A stretch of 64,000 bases of DNA. It comes from Auanema rhodensis. Lineage: Eukaryota > Nematoda > Chromadorea > Rhabditida > Rhabditidae. The stretch is from assembly GCA_964057225.1 (NCBI GenBank), contig OZ059899.1, positions 6,510,001 to 6,574,000 of the forward strand. Direction: 5' to 3'. Position numbers and translations under genes: made by a program. The notes beneath the pieces are model-generated. The model was not told where the DNA came from, made no database searches, and saw nothing but the letters and a program-made list of their open reading frames with translations. Shown in pieces: positions 35,771-49,010 of the stretch; within the stretch, counting starts at the first letter, position 1, and each line of letters begins with the position of its first letter.

Positions 35771-38700
35771 TTATAACAGTTCGTTATAAGGAGTACATTG
35801 AATTTCGTCGTCATCTTCCAGATGTACTTCACTAAAAATATATTTAATTATTATAATTATCTAAAATTTATTTATTTCTTACAAATTTTCTACTCCATCC
35901 TCTTCATTAGCGGCATCCATGAGAGCCTCGTATTCCTCAATACAGTATCGATCCCAGTCAGTAAGCTCACGGCCACTTTCATCTTCTACACGAGCCTCAG
36001 AAACTACAAACAAATATTATTATTTAAAAAATATGTTATACTCAATACCTTCATTGGTTTCTTGATGATAGAACTTTCTCCAATTCACTAACGAGTTGAA
36101 GAACTTCGGTGCCATTTTGTTTCCTTTCAAGTCCGATAGCTTGAAAAGAGTTTTATTTTTTGGGTTAACTGCGTCAATTAACTGAAATGTGAAAATTAAA
36201 TAATTTGAGATAATTAACTATTATTTCTTACATGACAAACAACGTCTTCAAACTTTAAAGTTTCAATTCCTTCCTGAGATAAAGCTTCAATGATAAAATT
36301 ATGGAAATATTCCATATCGTAGAAAGAAATTTGTCCATCCCCATCAAGATCAAGGACTCTGAACCAGTATTCAGCACTGAATTAAATTAAAATTACAAGA
36401 TTTAATTAATAACACGATAAGTTATTACCTCATAGGATGAGTTTTATCCTCATCAGCAAGTAAAAAATTAGTATATTCACTAATATCAATAAAATCTGGA
36501 GATTTCTTAATTTTTGAAGAAGGTCTGATAGCTCCCGAAAAGATACGGTTAACAATAACACGTGGAATAGCTAAAATAAAATAAAAATAATAATTTAATA
36601 AAATATTTATAAAAGATTACCGTATTTGCCATGTCTCTCCATATCAGCGCGGCTAATTAGCATATCATGATTACTATCAAGTTCCCAGAAATTACAATAT
36701 ATAACATAAAAATGTTCATAACTAAAATTAAAATTAAATATAATACAGATAGAATACAGTATATTAACCTGAAGTAGCGGAAACTTTTGTTAATATCTTC
36801 ATAAATTTGGAGATCACGAATTTTTTCTAGGAGATCAGATTTTCTAATATCTTGTGCTGTGATTGAATTAGCCCACGGCCTATTAACATTCCAAAAAATT
36901 CGAGAAACAACCTGAAATATTAAAATGATGCTCAAAGTTTTAAAGAAAAAAAAACAAATGTTAACATACCACATCGCAATATTTGTCATGGAATTCAATC
37001 GAAGAGCGATAAAACTCCAAACCAGGATGACTATGAATAACATCCATGACAAGTGGAACGAAATGGCTTCGTGTTAACTGACTTCCAGCACCAGCAGTCA
37101 GTGTATACACAAATCTAAGAAAAAAAATAGTTGTACGTATTCTAAATTAGTGTTCGATTACCTAGCTGCTTCATCATGGGCTATTCCCGTCATGGCGCGC
37201 CAGAAGGCTGTGAAGTCCATTTGAGTAGCTGAGCGATTCTGAAGCATATGTATATAACATTTAGAATATGGTTATATATTTTATACCTCGTAACGAACTA
37301 AAGCATCAAAAAGAGGTTTCTTCCAGAATAAAGGAATACCAGCAGCTTCACAAACATCTCCAATATTTTCAAAATCACACTGAAACAAGTATGCTCAGAG
37401 TATGCATATCGGAAAAGATTCAATTTTTTTTATTTCCCTCTTGTTCATTAAAATGATCAGTGGACTAATATGATCAAAGACAACAGACACTAGCATTGCC
37501 AGTGATCCACCACATGTGTGTAATAACAGCAGAAATCACAAATCTCTGCTTAGAGGCTGATCGATGATTTCTCAATGTATATACTTCATTCTTATTTTTC
37601 ATATTGTATTGTTCTACATCCACAAAAGGACAATGTTAAAGATTAAATCCAACTTACAACTTGATTAGGAAGCGACCTGAACACTTCACAGACCCGTTTA
37701 AGAGCAGCATCGTTATCATATTGAGAAACTGGTTTTCCTTGAGGGAAATGGAATCTTTAAAAGATATTCGTTTAAAAATTGAAAAAGATTAAAGTTACTT
37801 TGGATAATTGATTAATGAACGAGGCTTTTGAGATCGTGGAATGAATCCATCATATTCCTTTTCAGGTTCAGCAGAACTATAATATTATACATAATAAACA
37901 TAAGCTTTACGACGACTTACAGAGATTCGTCTAATAGTCTGAAGCTCTTACTTGCATTCAAACCTCTAGCTAGTTTAGAGTTATCAAGTGAATTAGAACT
38001 ATCAGATGTTCCAGAAAAGCTGTCTTCTAGACACAGCTAAAACAAAATAAATAAATATTATAAAAACTATAACGTTAACAAAGTTACCTTTGCTATATGC
38101 CCATTCGTATAAGCTTCATCCACGGAATCATTAAGAAGTGAGCTATAAATTAATGATTTACTGTATATTTTTCGTATATATTAAATGAAATTTTAGAAAA
38201 AAAAAGATTATCCTACTTTGACTCATCTTTCGAAACTGTAAAATATGCAAATGCTGAATTTGGATCAAAAAATATAGCATTCGTAGTATATGGAGGAGGA
38301 CATACTAAGGTCATTGACTTTCGGCGAGCCACCACAGTCTGTATGTCTAGACGGCGTGGTTTTCGCCTCCGATATGGCGGACGACGAGAATATTTATGGT
38401 AACCAACCAGCTTTTACTCGTCGTATATAGATCAGATCACATGTAGTGTTGGAGATTTGAAAAAATTATAAATGCAATTGGATTATGTTATATTGGAGAG
38501 TGGAATATCATTCAAATACCCGTCATGAAACTTTTTCAAAAATTTCAAGAGGAATATGGAACAGATTCAATATGTAGGCTTGTTGAACTATACAAGCTAG
38601 CTGGTTTGATAATAACGGCAGCGAAGAGGAAACTGGGCAGTTCTAACAAAGCTATCGAAAGCATGAGGCTGTTCTTCAGCGATTAGGCGCTTAGTTTAAT

Positions 38701-40098
38701 GTATGTTTTCATTCGTGCACCTAGTGACGCCATTTGTCAGTTCCTTTGTATCTCTTCTTCTCTTCTACCTATCGTCAGCCTGTGATCAACTCTATCGACC
38801 TACGCTTCTCGGTTGAGCAGTCAGCAAATTATCACCCACACATCTCACAGAAAAAAATAAAATATTCCGTGCATTATCGAAAAACAGTTTTCATGTTATG
38901 ATTGAATTATACAGAAATTGTTTTAAAAAAATATAAAAAGGAAAATATTCATGAGCAATCTTTTTCAAAATATTCATATTGAAACATACCGATTATTGGC
39001 ACTGTGCGGTGAATGTAAAGCAAGCTTCTTGAAATCACGCGTAAGACTAAACATCAAAATTTGCAAAACAATATTCAGAAAGGAATCATCTTACTTTGAA
39101 ACAGGTGTCGCGTTCAAATCAGCAGTTTCATTCCATGACTGATTACCCTGAAAAAGAAAAAAGAAGTAATATGTTAAATGAAAGGATAGTCAATATCTCA
39201 ATTTTATTCAATTTATTATATATTATATTTATGATTGTGAGCTATATTGAAGTTAGTATTGGCTTACGTATTTCCGTCTTAATAATTTCCAGACACGAAT
39301 ATTGCGTGGAGGAAGAACAAGCTCTCTAGTCATAGTTCCCATTATATGAAAACCGTTCTCACGTAGAGCATTGCCCATGAAGTATTGGTCAGTAGTACGA
39401 CAACAATCAACACTTTTCAGAATCACAAAGCTTGATTCGCCAGTTTAGAACATTAATTTTGGAAATATATAGCTAAAGGACTTATTGAAATTCATAAATG
39501 TCAGCTAGAAACAATAGAATAAAGCCCAGATACAGCTGAAGCAGCAAAACAACTGCTTTTCTCAAATCTGCTTCATTTAACCATGCTCCTCCCATCTCGT
39601 TTTCATGATGCTTTGGTGATAGATTTAAGGAGGGTGGAGCTATGTTTTTCCACACAAAATACCCGAAAACAACAAGCAACGTATAGTGTAATAGCATACT
39701 CTCCTCATCTAATAACATTCCAGGTTTCGTCCAGCTGTGTGACCGGCTGACGGACTCGAAGGCGGGAGCGAAGACAAGGGAAAGAAAAAAAAAGTATAAG
39801 TTAAAAAATATTTTTTTCCACTCATACTTATACTTTTTCTGTCGACCGATAGTCATTGATTGATTAGTTCTCTTTTCCCTCTAGGCATAAATGAAATAAA
39901 CTCACATTTTTTGATTTCCTTTGACTGTCAAATACTTTACGAACAATAGTTTCTAAAAATTGGCCAAGTGAGCGTGAACGATTTTCCGTAGCTTGAGCCT
40001 TTTTAGGAAATCGCTTAGGCTTCCGTGTTGCTAGCATAGAACATTCACAAAGCACCGCATCAGGTGGACGGCCGACGTCCTTCATTAGAAGGACAATT
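35771..40098 (-). CDS. PPP2R3A: PP2A B''-type regulatory subunit (PR72/PR130 family)
   Basis: B'' subunits bind the PP2A scaffold/catalytic dimer in a calcium-dependent manner and direct it to substrates. The C-terminal two-thirds aligns exon by exon with remembered human PR72: [82 protein letters not shown] and [16 protein letters not shown]. The segment [14 protein letters not shown] is a canonical EF-hand loop; [16 protein letters not shown] is the first, degenerate one. Short introns separate about twenty exons. The terminal exon encodes [18 protein letters not shown] and stops at 35771-35773. Upstream exons (38,200-40,098) encode less conserved sequence such as [20 protein letters not shown] and [18 protein letters not shown]. 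Their membership rests on strand, spacing and partly checked phases. The true 5' end is not fixed: it may lie near 40.1 kb or include the large exon at 45,513-47,858. Confidence 0.88.
38525..38686 (+). other. short plus-strand open frame in an intron (53 codons)
   Basis: ATG at 38525 to TAG at 38684-38686 gives a compact, charged product ([20 protein letters not shown], then [20 protein letters not shown]) in an otherwise AT-rich intron of the PP2A subunit gene, on the opposite strand. The composition looks more protein-like than nearby frames. The minus strand is also open over part of it (ending [11 protein letters not shown]), so an unrecognised minus exon is an alternative. I do not recognise the protein. 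Confidence 0.25.
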
Positions 40099-40300
40099 CT
40101 ATATCGGAGTACCGAAACACTAGATAAATACTTTTGAATATATGCAATGAAGCTGAGAAGTAAGTAAAAAAAGAGCAAAAGAAAAACAAACGATGAAAGA
40201 GATAGGTAGCGGAAAGAAAACGAAAGTAGGAGAAAAAACAGTCAAATGAGGTCTCAGCTAACCTAAGTAAACAATCTCGAGTCTAAACTATCTAATTACT

Positions 40301-40338
<38 letters not shown>

Positions 40339-43300
40339 ATACAATATACTAACTACATGTAGAAGATGAATTATTCTTATTGACGACGTCATCGGATAAA
40401 AGAATCAAAACTGGTCAAAATATAAAGATGCAGAAGCAATCGAAGAAGATGATGATGACGATGATGAAAAAGAAAAGGAAGGAATGATAGTCTGAGACTG
40501 TTGTCGTATATTAGCCATCGGTTGGGCCTTTTGCTGCTTAGATGATGGTCAACAATAGATATATAAAGAGAGATAGAGAAGGAATAAGTGAGTGAACACA
40601 AAAAATAGGAGAAGAAAACGAAGGATTGGAAAGAAACAAAAAAAAGAAAGAAAAAATCAACTACAACAATAAAAAGAAAAAGCTGGAGCATAGAATCGAT
40701 TAGCTAAACCGGGAGTGTAAAATGGCTTATCCTTACGCATGTGGCATCTATTAAGAGCAAAAGATTCAGGAGACCTAGCTATAGTGTTGATATTACAATA
40801 GGAAATAGGGAAAAAAGAAAAAAAGAAAAAAGTCTTGGAGAACATGATCCTAATCATGGTATGGTAGCAAATATAGACTTAGTTTGTTCCGTATATGAAT
40901 GATTAAAGTATTTACTGAATTTTATAGTAAATGATAGGAAAAACCATACGTTGACCTATGCTATAATAATCGTATACGTATGAAACATCTTAAGAAAACC
41001 GGAGTTGTATGTGTGTAGAAATGAATGTATTGTCCTCTATGCTACTCCACCCCTTTTCCAACATCGCCATTTCAACCCTATACCACACATATACCAAAAG
41101 TGAGACTAAGAAGTAGATAGAATAGATATACATACATATAATAAACAAAAGTATTCTCTACCCCAGTAAATATAGTATTTGAATAGAGCGCCTGTCCGAG
41201 AGAAGAGCTTTGATGAACCCAATATTCATATTATTATACGGAAATATCTATAGCAAATAGGTAATGTCTCAAAAACTATTTTCAATTTCCTAAACATTAT
41301 GTTTAAGGTTTGATTAATGAACATTGTTTTTCTACAAATTACTATTTCTAAACAAGTTTCCCTTTTTTGATGAAAAAACCGCTGCATATGGTGAGTAAGT
41401 CTAAATGGATAACAATAGTAAAGGAAATGGAGTTCTATTTAACTATTTTAAAAGCAACCATTTCGAGCATGTTCTATAGAATTTCTACCAAAAAAAAACT
41501 TTAAAATGTATTGTAGAAGGAGAGAGGTAAAGATAGAGAGAGAGAATCGAAACATTCCCATTATTATGACTATTTTGAGTCAAAACTTAAGATATGGAGA
41601 AATACAGATAAGAAATGGAAGATTGAGTGAAAAAGAAAAAGAGAGAGAAAGAGAGAGGAAGAGAGAGGAAAAAGTGTTTATGGAACATTAAAATGTGTCT
41701 CAGTACAAAAGACGTGTTAAACTTATATCTATGTTTTCATGAGGATACATATAAAGGACATTATTAAGATTATTTTAAAATAATAATAGTGTAGAATAAA
41801 AAATGAAAAAAAGGACAAAACTACAAGGAAATAGCATTGCAAAGAGAATGAAGAATAGGGAAGAGAGGAAAACTAAGAAGAAGATCATGAATGTAAAGAA
41901 CAAGGGAATCTAGCCAGGTGAAAGTGAGAGAGATATTAGAATATAGCAACAATAATTGAGAGTAAAATAGAAAGAGAGGAAAACAGAATGGAGGGAAGGA
42001 CAGTGGGGAAGAAGATGTGCACAACAGTCTCGTTCTCCTCATTGTCATCATCATCGACGAATCGACACAACCGGCTCCTTTCTTCGTTCTCTCCTCTGGA
42101 GTCAACTATCTTTATCTATCTCTAAATGTTGCTCATCCAAAGGAAGAGAGGCTCATTGTTTGCACAACTTGCACTAATCACTAATATGCTAATATCAGAG
42201 AAGCAGAAGCGAGACTGCAAAGACGATTCAGGTAGAAGAAATAAATGAAAAATGACCATTTTGTATGAAAAGAATACACAGAAGACATCCTCCCCACACA
42301 CATTCATATAGGTCTCCTGCATAACTCATAGCCAACGACTCACCGTTTCAAAAGAAAATGTAAAAAAGAAAAAGTTATTCAATACAAAGGAAAAATATTT
42401 GAAAACAAATAAGCTTCCTATAATATCGTTTACCGAATATTTCGAAGAAAACCAAAATTTCAATAAATTTAAACTGATATTCATCAAAACATAATATTTT
42501 TGGAATCACAAAGCTTCAGTACAGATAGTTTCAGAAAAAAACGATAAGCGTAACCAAGTTTAAAAGATTGTTCCAAAAATGATAAAAGACCTTGAAAGAC
42601 GAAAAAACACAATTATCACTCAGCAGGCTTCAAATTGTTTATAGCTGTGATTACGAAGAATAGAAATGGTTGAGACATGAATGTTGCGATTCCAGTTATA
42701 AATAGACAGAACGTTTTATTAATATTTATGGTATTCTATTGATAAAAAACGGCTTTGGATAAAAAAATATTTTTGATAGCAGTGGTCAGAAAAAAACAAT
42801 TTTGATTTCATGTTGACAAACGCTGACAAATCAATTAAATAGAACATCGACCTTATTTAATTAGGAAAAATGGCAACCCCAAATTAACTGGCCACACACT
42901 TTCAAAGTAAAACATCGCCATTTCTGTATATTAAACAGGAATTAACTTTTGCAACATAAAATAGTACAAGAGAAATTAATTAAGATGTTTTAACTCATTG
43001 CTATCAAAATAAAGTCAGAACAACAAGCTTTTTAAGTTACAAGCAGAAGTGCAAAGCCAATTCAAGAACAATAGCAATGAATGATTTCGACGATTGGGCT
43101 GGATAAAACTTAAGCGGTGTTTGGCTGAGGCTAATTGGCTTTCTAGCTAAGGTTCATAAGCCTTGCGCACATCAAATGCTAATAAAATCATTAACAACGC
43201 TATGAAAAGACGCCTGTTCACGAGAAAATGATAAAACAAGAACTAGTGGAGGAGAATAGATTGAAAACTTCAGAATAGTAACTAATCAATTAACTAATAT

Positions 43301-45512
43301 GCGATCACATGAATTAACTATCACCTAGATAGTATATATGTTTTTTTAATTATCATACTTAAGTCATGTTATACAAATAAAAAGAAAACCAATGAAAGAA
43401 TAGCAAAAAGGACAAAGAGCTGCCGTACGACGAAATCAGACGCGGTTCTTCCATACTGTCGAAAAAAGTTAGTCTCATTCATAGTTACTCAGTCGCTTTC
43501 TTGACATTCTACAGCTATTCTGACTCTTACTCTCTCTCTCTATCTTATTTTTCTTTCTCTTCAAACTTCGCCTTCTACAATCTCTCGATCACATTCAGTT
43601 TCTACGTGAAGAACAATGCCACAGCTGCCTATATGAAGGAATACCATGGTATCATATCACAAAGAGTGAAAAAACGAGAGAAAATAAAAGAATATGATCA
43701 ATAATGAAAACTGTCTTGTCCAGCTACATCATGGCTGCATCAGAATAACCCAATACGCGAAATACATAAAGATAATTCTTCAAAGAGAAAGGACGAGACA
43801 AAAAGAAGTGAGCGAGATGCGCTCCTACTAATGGAGTGCAAATACTTGGCTGAAGCTTTAGGAAAACCACATAGCTATAGTTCTTCAGCACAGAATAATT
43901 ATTAGAAATATGAGAAATAATTATCAAAACAACATTTAATAAAATTTTTTTTTAATCATATCATAGATCAAAATGAAGCTGATCCTTTTGAACAATGATT
44001 AGAATGTGAGCATATGATGCCATTAGAGTACAAGTATCAATGCATCTTTTCATTCTCGCTTCATCATTAAGGCACACAAGCTCCATTCTATTATCATATG
44101 GAAGTAGGTAGTAGAAAAGACAAACATATCTGTTATGCATTTAATGTGAGACCTAATGTATCTTTAACGCATCTATTCAGATGTAACTTTCGCGAAAACG
44201 GTTTAATTTTCACATAAAATTGCGAAAAATTCGAATTGATCAGAAGGTTCAAAATATCAGAAAACAAAAAAAAGAAAAGAACTGTTCTATATATTACGCG
44301 GGTTTTATTCTCATGATATTTAGCTTTATTGAAGATGTCTTTTCTCGCAAATCTTGAGATTACTTATTGTAAATTCAAACAATAATGTGAAAAGCATTAC
44401 CCATTCTTGTAAAAAAAACATGTATAGATTTGTGTAGCAATTTTAAAGTTCAGAAAAAAGAGATCAACTTCTATATATCCCGCTTTTTCCGCATTTTCCT
44501 GAATGCTTAGAGGGAAAATATCTAGATTACTAGAATCTCATTCAGTTGCTCACGTTCGACGAATGAGAACACGACCAACCAGAAAACGGGACTGAAGTCA
44601 TTGACAAGCAAAAAGCACAAGACAGGGCCTCTTCGAATATCTCAAGAGCAAAGCGGACAAATTGCTTAGATTCTTCACAAAATATTCTACATAGGCAAGC
44701 CAATTTTCTTCCAAACCTTTCACGAGCCAGCCCCATAGTCATTATTAACGTGAGATTACGCAGACCAAAGGGCAGGCGTCTTCATTTCGGAAAAATTTTC
44801 CCTTTTTTTCATAAATTCGCTTCCTTTTTCTTCAACTCAGACATTTCTTAGCCGATGCTACATGTACTTTTGGAAATCATAAAAGACCATTACAGGTCAT
44901 TGTCGTCGAACTCGAACAATTCAACAGATCAACTATTGATATGAAAGGCTTCAAATTCTAGACAAGTTGAGATGGGGATATGAAGCTGATAAAATACATA
45001 GACGAACTCTCGTTTTTAAACTATTTCACAAGTTGAATCAATTGCGGACAGACACCCACTCTTGAAAGCCATGTCACTAATAGTTCTTTAAACGATCGAG
45101 TGTCCAACTGAAAAGAAAAAGGAACAGCTGCCACCTGCAGCATCATATATATAAAAATATATATATACATATGTATATATGTATATATAAAATATATTAA
45201 AGTCATTTTCAGACTATAAACGTTAATATATAATTAATTGCAAAAAAACCAAATATAAAATAGTTATAGTTATAATAAATATAGAATCTATAGAAATACA
45301 TGAATTCGCTATATGGATTTTCTACACATATTGCCCATTGCGATCTCTTCCTACAGGCTATTATCATAACAAGTTTCTATCAATCTCGTATTCGTTCAAG
45401 AATTTTATAAACCTTTGCATTCAATATAGTTAAAGTAAATCAACTCGCTTTTTATATATTAATCATATATAGTATAAATAGTCCAATAAAGTATACATAT
45501 AAATGAACTAAC
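40099..45512. other. 5.4-kb stretch, weak exon candidates only
   Basis: This lies between the last supported PP2A-subunit exon and the large exon at 45,513, so it is probably a long intron. It contains an (AT)n run near 40,303-40,335 and GA-rich tracts near 41,635-41,670. Minus-strand open stretches have some coding character: 40,780-40,738 (SPESFALNRCHM, with acceptor CTATAG and donor GTAAGG) and 44,742-44,542 (MGLARERFGRKLACLCRIFC, starting at an ATG). Their phases do not chain convincingly. They may be alternative first exons or chance frames. Confidence 0.4.
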
Positions 45513-47858
45513 CTTTTGTTGAATTTCAAAAACTGTTGTTTCGTGGTCTGGTGTCTTGGTATGATGAGAACCCAAATCGATATGAATAACAGGTTTAGCA
45601 CGGAATACAGAGCTCTTAGGGCTCATAGAATTTACAGTTGAATTATTAACAGTTTCTTGAGGAGTCACATTCAGAAGTTGAAGGGTTGGTGTTCCCGGTC
45701 GTTTTTCGAATTCTGTAATTCGGGAAGCAACACTTCCGGTTGAAGGAACTGGGAAATTAGGAGATGTACGTAAAAGTCCTGATCTGGGATACAATCCGTT
45801 TACTTGTTGCTGTTGCTGCTGAATTTGGTGAAGCTGTTCTTTAATATTATGTTTCGGTTTTGGATGTGGAAGTCCCGTAGGAACTTGATAAATTGAAGAT
45901 GTTTCACTTGCAGAATCCGTGGGGCTAGGTGAATGCAAAACACGATAATGGGCTGGCAAAGTTGCAGAATGATATCTTGGTGGACTAAAAGCATGTTCAT
46001 CTGTTGGAAAACGAGCGCATCCACCAAGCCGTCTGGCACTGTGAGAATATCCTGTCGACCGAACACCACTATTACCAGCTAGCTCACGAACAGCATTATC
46101 TAATTCTGAGAAATTAGGTGAAGAGACAATTCCTGGTCCAGAAATGAAATGTGTTGTATTTCCACAATTGAAGTTAGAATTGGCTTCATTCATATAAATT
46201 TCTCTGCGTGCGGCAAGTGTTGTTCGTCCATCGTTAAGCAAACTCTCGGAAGCGTTTCTAACATTCGTCGAACCGGTAGTAGGTTCTTGTAACATTTGCA
46301 ATCGTTCAGCAGCTGTTAAAGATGGAACACGTTGAATTGTAGGAGATTGTGGTCTAGAAGCCACTGTAGCAGACCAAAAAGTATCAATGGCACCAGAGCG
46401 ACGATGATCAGGTGCTTCAGATGCACGTCTTTCTACAGCTTTAGCTAAAATAGAAGACTCAGGAACATCATGATGACTGGATGATTTCGATAGCATAGGT
46501 CCTCGACGAGGCAAAGTAGGGGCTCCTAAACTGGTGAAACCATTATAGTATTGAATACCTTCTGTTTCTGAAGGCAAGTTGCGGAATTTTTCCTTCATTT
46601 GAGCAAAGGAATTTCGCCATTCGTTTGTAGAACGATTCATGTCAGCGTCTTCATCCAGATCAAGTACAGAATTCAATAAAGAATCTAATTGAGATATATC
46701 AGTAGAATGAGGCCACTGCAAGTTGTTGCGTAAGTTCGAGGGCAAGTGATTGTTATTCGTCTCAGTGTTGCTGCTCAAGGTTTGATATTGAACCGGATGT
46801 CGATAATTCAATTCGGAATCTTGAACCAAGCCTGTAGGAATGTTCTGGTAGTAGTGAGCAGCAATTGCTGGCTGCGAATTGACAGAATTCGCTGGGGCGT
46901 TGATCTCGTTAGCCTGAGGTGGGAGAACACGTTGGAAATTCTGAGCCTGCTGCTGTTGCTGGTGATAGAACTGATGCTGTTGCGGCTGCTGCTGGGCGTG
47001 AGAAGGGAGAGGACCAACGGACTGTGGCGATTCGTAAAACGTTGGGCCAACAGGTGACGATCGATACTCGCTGTGATATGAGCTGCTTAGCCCAGCCTGT
47101 TCCCTGGAGGGGATACTCCAGGCTTCAGTTGTAGGAAGAGAATAAGTGCGACGACTAGCAGCTGGTGATGGCTTAGGCAAAGTGCCAGTGCCGGTTGCAG
47201 AGTTCTCGTGAAGAGGAGCACTACTGCCAGCTGGATATGATGACGATAAGGTTGATAAAGTTCCAGACGAAGACGCAATAGATGTGAACGATCTTTGAGG
47301 ATTTGAGGATGAACCCTCCGCCTGTGTCGCGTCGGTCTTGAGATGCTTGTTAGCTTCGTTGTAGACAGACTGTCGAGCCGAGGGATATCGTTGTAGGAGA
47401 TTCAGAAGAGCTGAACTACTGGAGGGGGAGCGCTCTCTCAGGTGCTGTGTGAAGTTGTGGGTGGAGCCAGGCGAACTAGAAGATGGTCCAGAAAATCCGT
47501 TATTCTCACGTATACTTGAAGGAAAATTGATGTAGTGAGACTGTTGCCTTGGAGGAGGTGAGGGTTGCTGGATCCTATCCAATTTTGAATGACCAGTCGG
47601 CTCATTATTCATTCCGATATTTGTTGTAGAATATTCATTAAAATGCTGATCATCTACATACGGTCTTCTTCGATAAGAAGTAGACAAGAATTCCAACGGC
47701 ATTACTCTTCTTGTGTCCGCACTCTGAGATCTCGGTCGATACTCATCTCCTCCTAAGTTATAATTTTGACGAACTTCTGACGGAAACACAACCCCTGAAG
47801 GAGCAGCGGGCGGAACATCATAAACACCTGTTCCATACGGCTCCGCTCGATGATACAT
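45513..47858 (-). CDS. large first coding exon for a disordered Ser/Pro/Gln-rich protein
   Basis: A single 2,346-nt open exon starts at the ATG at 47858 (an in-frame TGA lies three codons upstream). It ends at a GTTAGT donor after EIQQK (782 codons). The product is low-complexity: rich in Ser, Pro and Gln, with short poly-Gln runs. A few more ordered motifs occur, such as SQLDSLLNSVLDLDEDADMN, NEWRNSFAQMKEKFRNLP, SILAKAVERRASEAPDHRR and VASRITEFEKRPGTPTLQLL. The LDSLLNSVLDLDED segment resembles an acidic Leu-rich docking helix (LD-like); this is only a visual likeness. The exon must continue in a downstream exon on the minus strand. The next well-supported minus-strand gene is the PP2A B'' subunit. 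Human PPP2R3A has a long isoform whose N-terminal half comes from one large exon, so this could be the equivalent, but no sequence similarity was visible to me. Confidence 0.8.
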
Positions 47859-48751
47859 TCGATATCAGTCGGATAACCTACAGGATTATGGTTTCTCTCT
47901 GGAAAAAATTAAAAAGTTGCAATCCTCGAATATATGTGAAAAAGACGAAAACAATGGATAGTAATAACGATGATGATCAAGTTAGAAGGAAGATAAGCAC
48001 ATGTTGTGAAACCTATCAAAACCGCGACACTTCAAACACTTGAAAAACATAAGTGGAAGGACTAGCTGGCAGGAAATCAAGTCATAGATATATGCTGTCA
48101 ATATTTGAAATAAAACGAAAAAGAACTTAGGCTAATAATGATTACTAGGTAAGAACAATTCCTTTCAGAATTTTAAGAAAAAGAAAATAATTGCAAGAAA
48201 GCAAATGATATCTAGGTTGTAAGGAAAGAAAACTGAATACTTAAATCAATGGAATGTAGCATCACTTGTGTTCAATAGTTATATTCTCGAACTGCCGAAC
48301 TGATACTACTCAGAGAAATTTAAAATTAGACGAAATACAATGCACTTTACATAAGAATTCATAGCTATATTATTGTTCAGTGTTAAAAAAAAGTATTAGA
48401 AGAAAAAAATTTAAATTTCAAATGATACAATGATTACTAGTTTTCATATAATTTTTTCATTTGATTATCAGAAACAAAATCCAAGTTTCGCCCGATAAGT
48501 AGCCTAGTTTTCTATGAGAAATTAACAAGCGCCATTATCGATTAAAACAAAAAAAAGCAAAAACCCAACATAGAAAATCAGAAAAATCAACAAACGCACG
48601 GGTGATTAGCTATTATAAAATGCTCAAAAACCACCCTAAATAGTGAAAATCTAAGAAGTGCAAGAAAAAAGAAGTCAAATGAACTACAATCAGACATTTA
48701 GATAAATGTTGAAACAAAAAAAGAAAATAAAAGACGTGGGAAGGATATAAA
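47859..48751. other. intergenic, no gene seen
   Basis: AT-rich DNA upstream of the large exon and probably its promoter region. Near 48,709-48,730 there are long A runs (T runs on the minus strand), relevant to the RNA candidate upstream. Confidence 0.5.
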
Positions 48752-49010
48752 ACAAGGTCTTGAAGGAACATCTGAGATCTTTCGGGCTCAATGGGCCCAG
48801 CCTGTCTTAGGCCTTATGCCTCTCCTATTCGCCACGACCGCGAGGCCCTGAGCCCGGACAACGAGACTTTCCATAGGCCGGCCGGGTATTGTTACAGCGT
48901 GCCTAAGGCGAAGAAAGTGTCCGCTGTTTACGCTGGCCGGCAGGATAGGTCGCGCCAGCTACTTGCAAAGAAGATGGGAAGAGAACAGAGCCAACAGCCA
49001 AAAGTTGATT
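48752..49010 (-). ncRNA. GC-rich structured RNA, RNase P/MRP RNA candidate
   Basis: About 180 nt (48,780-48,960) are sharply GC-richer than everything around them and hold nested complementary arms. These are 48783-48789/48850-48856 with 48793-48797/48844-48848; 48856-48860/48918-48922 with 48867-48871/48913-48917; 48932-48937/48954-48959; and 48877-48883/48935-48941. Some are mutually exclusive. Read on the minus strand, the order TATCCTGCCGGCC ... GGCCGGCCTATGGAAAGTC parallels human RNase MRP RNA, where TATCCTAGGC pairs with GCCTAGG directly before GGAAAGTC (conserved region I of P/MRP RNAs). T runs suited to Pol III termination follow at 48,752-48,755 and 48,709-48,730. The length of about 260 nt fits the family. 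I could not confirm the P4 pairing with a conserved region V, so the ends and the family remain tentative. A TATA-like ATATAAAA at about 48,746 would instead suit plus-strand transcription. Confidence 0.42.

Noticed and set aside
43501-43704. 67-aa frame beginning in a CT-rich tract
   Set aside because: First half is repeat-derived; the second half is short and unsupported by splice sites.
46746-47278. Several 60-100 aa frames on both strands
   Set aside because: Shadows of the large exon at 45,513-47,858.
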